Below are positions 49,186 to 55,600 of a DNA stretch of 55,600 nucleotides, one piece after another. The translations under genes were made by a program, and so were the position numbers. A model generated the notes under the pieces. The model saw only the letters and a program-made list of their open reading frames with translations. It was not told where the DNA came from and did not search any database. Every line of letters begins with the position of its first letter. The first letter of the stretch is position 1. The stretch spans positions 1 to 55,600 of the forward strand of contig NZ_JARXYZ010000047.1 in assembly GCF_029894125.1 (NCBI RefSeq), read 5' to 3'. This DNA comes from Kitasatospora sp. MAA19 (lineage in GTDB: Bacteria; Actinomycetota; Actinomycetes; Streptomycetales; Streptomycetaceae).

Positions 49186-50460
49186 TCAAGAGGAGGACAG
49201 CTGCGCCTGAGGCACCGGCTCCGGTAGCGGCCCCGCGCGATCGGGCCGGGGAAGCAGCAGCGGGGTCGCCAGGATGGCGAGGCCGGCGACGGCGACCGCG
49301 GCGCGCGGGCCCGTGAAGCCGGCCAGCACGCCCCACAGGGCGGTCACGGCCGCGGTGCTGGCCTTGCCCGCGACCGCCCAGGCGGACAGCGCGCGGGCGA
49401 CGATGCCCGTCGGGATCTGGTTGAGGCGATGGGTGGCCAGCACGGGGCTGAAGACGGCACAGCAGGTGATCAGTCCGAACTCGACCGTCATGACGAGCAG
49501 CAGACCGGGAACGCCGGGGCGGACGAAGACCAGCCCGATCAGCCAGCACGTGCGCACCGTCCCCGCCACGAGCATGACCCGGTGCTGTCCGAATCGCGGG
49601 ACGAGTCGGCGAGCCAGCCGGGAGCCGAGGAGGCCGCCCAGGCACGGTGCCGCGAACGCGAGAGCGTACTGCCACGGCGTGAAGCCGAGCTCGCCGAGCA
49701 TGATGATCGCCATCAGCGGCGAGACCGCCATGACGAGGCCGTTGAACAGCAGCACGTTGAAGAACAGCCGACGCAGCGACGGGTGGGCCAGGATGTAGCG
49801 CCAGCCCTCGAGCACGTCGGCTGCGCGCATTCGCCGCCCCGGGGACCGCGCCGGCTGCGGTTCGTTCCCTCCCATGGCCCGGATTCCCGCCGCCGACAGC
49901 ACAAAGCTGACCGTGTTGGCCATGACCGTCACGACCGGGCCGACCAGCCCGATCGCCGCGCCGCCGATCGGCGGTCCGAGCATGGTGGCGGTCCAGGTCG
50001 TGGATTCGAACCGACCGTTGGCCACCAGCAGATCGTCGCGGGGCACCAGCGCCTTCAGGCACGCGCCGCTCGCCGCGGTGAAGGTGATGTCGGCGGCGCC
50101 CACCACCATCGACACGACGATCAGGTGGGAGAAGCTGAGCAGCCCGAGCGCGTACGCCGCGGGAACGGTCAGCAGTGTCGCGAACCGGACCAGATCCATG
50201 GCGATCATGACCGGCCGCTTGCGCCGGAACTCCACCCACGGGCCGAGCGGCAACGCGATCACCGCGCCCACCGCCGGCCCCACGGCCGCCAGCGCCGAAA
50301 CCTCCCTCGGCTCGGCGTGCAACACCTGGATCGCGATGATCGGAAAGGCGTCGAAGGCGAGCCACGTACCGAAGGTGCTCACCGCGTACGCCGCCCACAG
50401 CCACCCGAACTGCCGCCGCAGCGCCTGTTCGCCCCGCATGCCGTACCCGCTCCGTTCCAT
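49186..50460 (-). CDS. MFS transporter
   Basis: The product is 424 aa with about 12 hydrophobic segments. FGWLWAAYAVSTFGTWLAFD opens the first helix, WVEFRRKRPVMIAMDLVRFA carries the loop 2-3 basic motif, and the second half repeats the pattern (RLARRLVPRFGQHRVMLVAG). It resembles drug-export MFS_3/enterobactin-exporter-like proteins of Streptomyces. Lying beside the PKS gene on the same strand it is likely the exporter or resistance pump. A hairpin terminator separates it from the PKS transcript. Confidence 0.88.
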   Translation of the reverse strand: MERSGYGMRGEQALRRQFGWLWAAYAVSTFGTWLAFDAFPIIAIQVLHAEPREVSALAAVGPAVGAVIALPLGPWVEFRRKRPVMIAMDLVRFATLLTVPAAYALGLLSFSHLIVVSMVVGAADITFTAASGACLKALVPRDDLLVANGRFESTTWTATMLGPPIGGAAIGLVGPVVTVMANTVSFVLSAAGIRAMGGNEPQPARSPGRRMRAADVLEGWRYILAHPSLRRLFFNVLLFNGLVMAVSPLMAIIMLGELGFTPWQYALAFAAPCLGGLLGSRLARRLVPRFGQHRVMLVAGTVRTCWLIGLVFVRPGVPGLLLVMTVEFGLITCCAVFSPVLATHRLNQIPTGIVARALSAWAVAGKASTAAVTALWGVLAGFTGPRAAVAVAGLAILATPLLLPRPDRAGPLPEPVPQAQLSSS

Positions 50461-50523
50461 CGGACGATCCCGCTCCTGACCAGGGGGGATCCAAGCCGAT
50501 GTCCGGCGGCAGGGTCAAACAAC

Positions 50524-50570
50524 CGGCCCTCGGCGAGACACAGCCAACGGTTGTGCCTCGCCGAGGGCCG
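50524..50570 (-). terminator. Terminator of the PKS gene
   Basis: CGGCCCTCGGCGAG pairs with CTCGCCGAGGGCCG (14 bases, perfect), and the stem extends inward by ACACA with TGTGC apart from one mismatch, leaving a loop of about ten bases. It begins six bases past the PKS stop. Confidence 0.85.
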
Positions 50571-50575
50571 ACGTG

Positions 50576-53500
50576 TCAGAGTGCGCCCAGCCACGCGTCC
50601 ACGGTCCGGGCGGTGCTCTCCGCGTGCTCCGAGACGATCGTGAAGTGATCGCCGCTGATCTCCAGATCCGTGTCGCAATGGGCCCACTCGGGACCCCAGT
50701 CACAGTCCGGCAGCGGCTTCCCGTCGGCGTCGGGCAACGCGTCGGCGGCCCGCAGGAAGAGCGTCGGCACACCGGAACGTTGTGGCTCCCAGGCGCCGAA
50801 CACCGAGAAATAGCCACCCATGGCGGTGAGCGACACGTGGTCGGTTGATACCAGTTCGCTGCGCCGGGCGAACAGCCCGTGGGTGAAGGCCTGGTTGAGC
50901 CGGGGGTTCATCTCCCGGGGCAGGTAGGTGTCCAGCAGCACGACCCCGCTCGGCGGCGCGTCCGTCTCCGCCAGGCGCCGGGCCACCTCGTGCGCGATCC
51001 AGCCGCCCGATGAGTAGCCCAGCAGGGCGTACGGCGCCCCGGCGGCCTGTTCGAGCACCGCCTGCGCCTGCACGTCGACGAGGGCGGTCACATCCGCCGG
51101 AAGCTTCTCGCCGGCCACGAATCCGGGCTCGGGCAGGACCACGGTGCTGCGACTGTCGCGCAGGGCGGCGGCGAACCGCGCGTACTGGTGCGCTCCCGAC
51201 ATCGCCACCACGGCGGGAAAACAGAGCAGCATCGGCTCGGCCGACCCACGGGACAGCGGTACCGGGTGGGGGCGCCGGCCGAGTTCCTCCGGCGTCCGGA
51301 ATGCGGGCCGGAAACGCGCCGCCAAGCTCACCAGTTCGATGCCCTCGTCCATCCTTCCCTGTTCACACGCCTCGGTGAACAATGCGCCGAGAGTGTCCTG
51401 CGGGTCGGTGGATTCCGGCGCTGCCGAACCGAATTCGGCGGACAGGAATCGCACGAGATCGGGAGCGGTCGGGTGGTCGAAGACCAGGCTGGCCGGCAGC
51501 CGCAATCCGGTCGCCTGTTCCAGCCGGTTCCGCAGATCCACGGCGGTCAGCGAGTCGAATCCGAGTTCGGAGAAAGCGAGTTCGCCGTCGAGCGTGTCCA
51601 CCGAGGAGTAGCCGAGCACCGTGGCCACCTCCCGGCGGACCAGGCCCAGGAGCTGACGGTCGCGCTCGTCCGCGGACAGCTGCCCGAACCGGGGCGACGC
51701 GTCCTGTCCGGCGCGGGGCGCGTCCTTCGCGGGCGGGCGGACCAGTCCGTGCCAGATCGGCGGCACCTGGTGCCGCTGCGCCGCGGCGCTCAGCGCGGCG
51801 AGGTCCGGGTGCACCGGCACCAGCAGCGGCTCGGGCCTGGTCAAGGCGACATCGAACAGCGCAAGCGCCTCCTCGGGGCTCAGCGGCACCACCCCGGCGC
51901 GTTCGAGCCGCCGCCGGCCCGCGGACATGCCGATCTCGGTGGTCCAGGGGCCCCAGGCCAGGGAGAGCGCGGGGAGCCCACGGGCGGTCCGGTGCGCGGC
52001 GAGCGCGTCCAGCGCGCTGTTCGCCGCGGCGTAGGCCGCCTGCCCCGCCGAGCCGAGGATCCCCGCGATCGACGAGAAGAGCACGAGGAGCGTCGTGTCC
52101 CCGGTGAGCTCGTGCAGGTTCCAGGCACCGTCGAGCTTCGGGCGCAGCACCCGGGAGAGCTGCTCGTCGGTCAGTGACTCGATCACACCGTCGTCGAGCA
52201 CGCCGGCAGCGTGCACGACGGCGCGCACCGGCCGGGACGACAGCAGCGCGGCGACCTGGTCCCGCTCGGCGACGTCGCAGGCGGCCACCTCCACGGTCGC
52301 TCCCGCGCTCTCCAGTTCGGCGCGAAGCCCGGCCATCTCGCCGCTGCGGTTCACGAGCAGCAGGTCGCGCACCCCGTGGTGGTCGACGAGGTGGCGGGTG
52401 ACCAGCCGGCCAAGGGCTCCGGAGGCTCCGGTGACCAGGACGGTACCGGCCGACAGATCCACCGCAGCCGGGTCGGACGCGGCGAGCGCGGCGAACCGGG
52501 GCACCTGCGCGGCACCGCCTCGAAGGGTGACGTGCGGCTCCCCGGAGGCGAGCGCCGCCGCGAGCACCCGGCGGTCGAGGCGGTCCGTACCGGAGCCGAT
52601 GTCGACCACGGCGAGCCGGCCCGGGTGCTCGGCCTCGGCGGCCCGGACGAGTCCGGCGAGCGCGGCGGCGACGGGATCCGTCGTGGCGTCCCGGGTGACC
52701 AGCACGAGACGTGTCCCGGCGAAACGCTGGTCGGTGAGCCAGGTCCGCAGGAACGCGAGGACCTGGGAGGCCAGCCGAGCGGTGGCCGTCGGCACGTCGG
52801 AGCCCTCCGGTGCCGTCGGTGCGAGGAACACCGCATCGGGCGTCGCGCCGGAGGCGGCCACAGCCGTGGTGAGACCGGCGAGGTCGGCGTGCTCCTCGAT
52901 CCGGCCGCCGACGCCCCGCAGCAGCGACGCCAGCCCGAGTCCGTCCTCCCCGAGCATGACCCACCATGACGGCTGGGCATCGGGTGCGGGAGGAAGGTCC
53001 TGCCACCGCACGTCGAGCAGCGACCGCGGCGCAGTCGTCGACGGGTGATCCGCCGGTACGCCGCGGAGGGTGAGGGCGTCCACACTGCCGATGACGCGTC
53101 CGCTGCCGTCGAACAACTGGAGCGTGACGGTGTCCGGGCCGACGACCGCCAGACGTACCCGCAGGGTCGTCGCGCCGGGCGGGCCGGCCTGCACGCCGCG
53201 CCAGGCGAACGGCAACCGCGGACCGGTTTCGCCCGCGTCCACGAGACCGCCGAAACCGATGGCATGCAGGGCGGCGTCCAGCAGCGCGGGGTGCAGCACG
53301 TGCCCGGTCACGTCGGTGCCCTCGGGAAGGGCCGTTTCGGCGAACAACTCACCCGGTCGTGACCAGGCATGACGCAGGCCCTGGAAAACGGGGCCGTAGT
53401 CCAACCCGTGAGCCGCCAGCGTGGGATAGACCGATGCGAGGTCGAGCGGCTGCGCGTCCGGCGGGGGCCACTCACCCGGACCGTCGGGCACGGACGGCGC

Positions 53501-55600
53501 GGACGGCGCAGCCGGAGCGGTGAGGACGGCCCTGGCGTTCCGGTTCCACGCGCTGTCGGGATCCGAGCCGCGACTGTGCACACGCACCGTCCGACGGCCC
53601 GCCGCGTCAGGCGGCTCGACGGTCATGCGGACGTCTATCGGGGTGTCCCGTGGAATCACCAGCGGTGCTTCCAGCGTCAGATCGTCCAGCTGGGACAGCC
53701 CGCACGCCGCGCCCGCGTGCAGGAGGAGATCGACGTACGCGGTACCCGGCAACACCATGCGGCCCGCGACGACGTGATCGGCCAGCCAGGAATGCGCATC
53801 GGCACCGATGCGACCGAGGAACATCAGCCCGCCCGACTCCGGATCAGCGATCACTGACGTCACCAGAGCGTGCCCACTGCTGTCCAGACCTGCCGCACCG
53901 AGATCGACCACGTCGGACGGCCGGTTGTCGAGCCAGTAGCGGGTGTGTTGGAAGGGGTAGGTGGGGAGGGGGGTGCGTTGTGCGCCGGTGTTGGTGAAGT
54001 AGTGGTCCCAGTGGGGGTTTGCGCCGTGGGCGGTGAGGTGGGCGAGGGCGGTGGTGAGGGACCGGGTGTCGCTGTGTTTGGGGTTCAGTGAGGCGATGGT
54101 GTTGGTGGGGAGGTGGGGGGTGAGGGAGGCGCTGGGGCCGATTTCGAGGTAGGTGTCGGCTGGGGTGTGGGTGATGGCGTCGGCGAAGCGGACGGTGTGG
54201 CGGGCGTGGCGGATCCAGTGTTCGGGGTCGGTGTGGTCGATGGGTTGGCCGGTGAGGGTGGAGATGAGGGGGATGGCGGGTGGGGAGAGGGTCAGCTGGC
54301 TGATGACGGTGCGGAGTTCGTCGAGGATCGGTTCCATGAGGGGGGAGTGGAAGGCGTGGGAGACGCGGAGCCAGGTGGTGCGGTGTCGGTCGAGTTTGTC
54401 GATGATTTCGGTGAGGGTGGTGTGGTCGCCGGATAGGACGAGGGAGGTGGGGCTGTTGATGGCGGCGATGCCGGCGTGGTGTTCGTGGCCGTGGAGGAGG
54501 GGGCGGATGTCGTCTTCGGTGGTGGTGATGGCGACCATGGCGCCGCCTTCGGGCAGGGCTTGCATGAGGTGGGCGCGGTGGGTGATGAGGGTGGCGGCGT
54601 CGGTGAGGGTGAGGATGCCGGTGATGTGGGCGGCGGCTATTTCGCCGATGGAGTGGCCGGTGATGACGTCGGGGGTGATGCCCCAGTGTTCCCAGAGGCG
54701 GTAGAGGGCGACCTGCAGCGCGAACAGGGCGGGCTGGGTGTACTGGGTTTGGTTGAGGAGGGTTTCGTCGTCACTGAAGACGATGTCGCGTAGCGGGTGG
54801 GGGAGGTGGGGGTCGAGTTCGGTGCAGGCGGTGTCGAAGGCGTCGGCGTAGACGGGGTAGGTGTCGTACAGCTCGCGGCCCATGCCGAGGCGTTGGCTGC
54901 CCTGGCCGGAGAACACCATGGCCAGGGTCCCCCTGTCACCCCGGCCGGTGACGAGACCTGGGTGGCTACCACCGCGGGCGAGCGCACGGAGCGCCTGAGT
55001 GTGGTCGGCCGGATCCGTTGCCACGATGACCGCCCGGTGTTCGAGGGCGGTGCGGGTGGTGGCGAGGGAGTACGCGACGTCCAGCACCGAAGCGTCGTCC
55101 CGATCGGCGAGCTGCGCCGCTTGAGCACGCAAGGCTGCCGGGGTGTGCCCGGAGACTGTCACAGGAACGCAGGGCAGTGTGCGCTGCGGTGGGGCCTGGC
55201 GACTGTCGGTGACGGGTGGTTGTTCGAGGATGACGTGGGCGTTGGTGCCGCTGATGCCGAAGGAGGAGACGGCGGCGCGGCGGGGGCGGTCGTGGGCGGG
55301 CCAGGGTTGCTGTTCGGTGAGGAGGGAGACGGCGCCGGCGGTCCAGTCGACGTGGGGGGTGGGTTCGTCGATGTGGAGGGTGCGGGGCAGTACCCCGTGC
55401 TGCATGGCGAGGATCATCTTGATGATGCCGGCGGCGCCGGCGGCGGCCTGGGTGTGGCCGATGTTGGATTTCACCGAGCCGAGCCAGAGGGGTTGTTGGC
55501 GGTCTTGTCCGTAGGTGGCTTGGAGGGCTTGGGCTTCGATGGGGTCGCCGAGGCGGGTGCCGGTGCCGTGGGCTTCGACGGCGTCTACTTCGGAGGGCTG
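50576..55600 (-). CDS. Type I modular polyketide synthase, terminal module (partial)
   Basis: At least 1674 aa; the frame is open to the window edge, so the N-terminus lies outside. Domains in order: KS C-terminal part (VEAHGTGTRLGDP, KSNIGHTQAAAG); AT (FSGQGSQRLGMG, GHSIGEIAAAH, HAFHSPLMEP, predicting malonyl-CoA); DH (LADHVVAGRMVLPGTAYVD, His-x3-Gly-x4-Pro intact); KR (TGASGALGRLVTRHLVDHHG, VLDDGVIESLTDEQ as in B-type KRs, FSSIAGILGSAGQAAYAAAN); ACP (ELGFDSLTAVDLRNRL); TE (LLGYSSGGWIAHEV). No ER is present. The module would add a malonyl unit, reduce and dehydrate it to an enoyl, then release the chain. The product of the whole cluster cannot be told from one module. Confidence 0.95.
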   Translation of the reverse strand, partial: QPSEVDAVEAHGTGTRLGDPIEAQALQATYGQDRQQPLWLGSVKSNIGHTQAAAGAAGIIKMILAMQHGVLPRTLHIDEPTPHVDWTAGAVSLLTEQQPWPAHDRPRRAAVSSFGISGTNAHVILEQPPVTDSRQAPPQRTLPCVPVTVSGHTPAALRAQAAQLADRDDASVLDVAYSLATTRTALEHRAVIVATDPADHTQALRALARGGSHPGLVTGRGDRGTLAMVFSGQGSQRLGMGRELYDTYPVYADAFDTACTELDPHLPHPLRDIVFSDDETLLNQTQYTQPALFALQVALYRLWEHWGITPDVITGHSIGEIAAAHITGILTLTDAATLITHRAHLMQALPEGGAMVAITTTEDDIRPLLHGHEHHAGIAAINSPTSLVLSGDHTTLTEIIDKLDRHRTTWLRVSHAFHSPLMEPILDELRTVISQLTLSPPAIPLISTLTGQPIDHTDPEHWIRHARHTVRFADAITHTPADTYLEIGPSASLTPHLPTNTIASLNPKHSDTRSLTTALAHLTAHGANPHWDHYFTNTGAQRTPLPTYPFQHTRYWLDNRPSDVVDLGAAGLDSSGHALVTSVIADPESGGLMFLGRIGADAHSWLADHVVAGRMVLPGTAYVDLLLHAGAACGLSQLDDLTLEAPLVIPRDTPIDVRMTVEPPDAAGRRTVRVHSRGSDPDSAWNRNARAVLTAPAAPSAPSVPDGPGEWPPPDAQPLDLASVYPTLAAHGLDYGPVFQGLRHAWSRPGELFAETALPEGTDVTGHVLHPALLDAALHAIGFGGLVDAGETGPRLPFAWRGVQAGPPGATTLRVRLAVVGPDTVTLQLFDGSGRVIGSVDALTLRGVPADHPSTTAPRSLLDVRWQDLPPAPDAQPSWWVMLGEDGLGLASLLRGVGGRIEEHADLAGLTTAVAASGATPDAVFLAPTAPEGSDVPTATARLASQVLAFLRTWLTDQRFAGTRLVLVTRDATTDPVAAALAGLVRAAEAEHPGRLAVVDIGSGTDRLDRRVLAAALASGEPHVTLRGGAAQVPRFAALAASDPAAVDLSAGTVLVTGASGALGRLVTRHLVDHHGVRDLLLVNRSGEMAGLRAELESAGATVEVAACDVAERDQVAALLSSRPVRAVVHAAGVLDDGVIESLTDEQLSRVLRPKLDGAWNLHELTGDTTLLVLFSSIAGILGSAGQAAYAAANSALDALAAHRTARGLPALSLAWGPWTTEIGMSAGRRRLERAGVVPLSPEEALALFDVALTRPEPLLVPVHPDLAALSAAAQRHQVPPIWHGLVRPPAKDAPRAGQDASPRFGQLSADERDRQLLGLVRREVATVLGYSSVDTLDGELAFSELGFDSLTAVDLRNRLEQATGLRLPASLVFDHPTAPDLVRFLSAEFGSAAPESTDPQDTLGALFTEACEQGRMDEGIELVSLAARFRPAFRTPEELGRRPHPVPLSRGSAEPMLLCFPAVVAMSGAHQYARFAAALRDSRSTVVLPEPGFVAGEKLPADVTALVDVQAQAVLEQAAGAPYALLGYSSGGWIAHEVARRLAETDAPPSGVVLLDTYLPREMNPRLNQAFTHGLFARRSELVSTDHVSLTAMGGYFSVFGAWEPQRSGVPTLFLRAADALPDADGKPLPDCDWGPEWAHCDTDLEISGDHFTIVSEHAESTARTVDAWLGAL

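Noticed and set aside
1..55600. CRISPR array, rRNA or complete tRNA gene
   Set aside because: No regularly spaced repeat-spacer pattern, no rRNA signature and no complete cloverleaf were seen; only the tRNA-Thr 3' half is present.

Overview
The window is high-GC actinobacterial DNA, most likely from Streptomyces or a close relative such as Kitasatospora. The evidence is strong third-position G/C, many ATGA and GTGA translational couplings, and families typical of Streptomyces (SCO6745 family, DUF4188, DUF3307, AICE-type integrase, modular PKS). It reads as accessory chromosome: two specialised-metabolite loci and one candidate RiPP locus embedded in recombinase genes, IS remnants, broken genes and direct repeats.

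Layout. 0-9.1 kb: two coupled recombinase modules. The first has three tandem tyrosine-recombinase-like genes (208-5092). The second is a tyrosine recombinase, a small Xre-type protein and an 826-aa multi-zinc-ribbon recombinase-like protein (5160-9108). An IS5-type fragment follows. 9.5-11.9 kb: a visibly lower-GC pair, a 65-aa peptide with a run of nine Gln and a B12-binding radical SAM protein, which is a candidate RiPP system. 12-16 kb: a hypothetical gene, a 5'-truncated Tn554-type tnpB/tnpC remnant, two related small proteins and a DUF3307 pair. 16.1-24.8 kb: ordinary Streptomyces genes (TetR/DUF4188, C39-like peptidase, SCO6745 family, rpe, pirin, broken LysR, quinone oxidoreductase, ECF sigma factor with a membrane partner).

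24.9-43.7 kb: a benzastatin/virantmycin-type locus. A nine-gene minus-strand run reads prenyl diphosphate synthase, small broken gene, P450, UbiA prenyltransferase, arylamine N-acetyltransferase, PabAB, PabC, AurF-type N-oxygenase, class II DAHP synthase. This would make p-aminobenzoate, prenylate it, convert the amine to N-acetoxy and let the P450 cyclise it. To the right lie a second P450, two methyltransferases (one of the prenyl-diphosphate C-methyltransferase type), an intact ispH, a broken second ispH copy, dxs and ispG fragments, and a stand-alone LuxR-type HTH gene. About 98%-identical direct repeats (34817-35426 and 40910-41659) flank the second P450 and both methyltransferases.

43.8-45.3 kb: a scar holding the 3' half of a tRNA-Thr(UGU) gene, the N-terminus of an AICE-type integrase and a diverged 3' end of the pirin gene found intact at 20.3-21.3 kb. 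45.3-55.6 kb: a cysteine-hydrolase-fold protein, a LysR regulator, a PhyH-type dioxygenase, a DHFR-family reductase, an MFS transporter and the terminal module (KS-AT-DH-KR-ACP-TE) of a type I PKS that runs off the right edge.

All family calls come from reading motifs and context. No database search was run.
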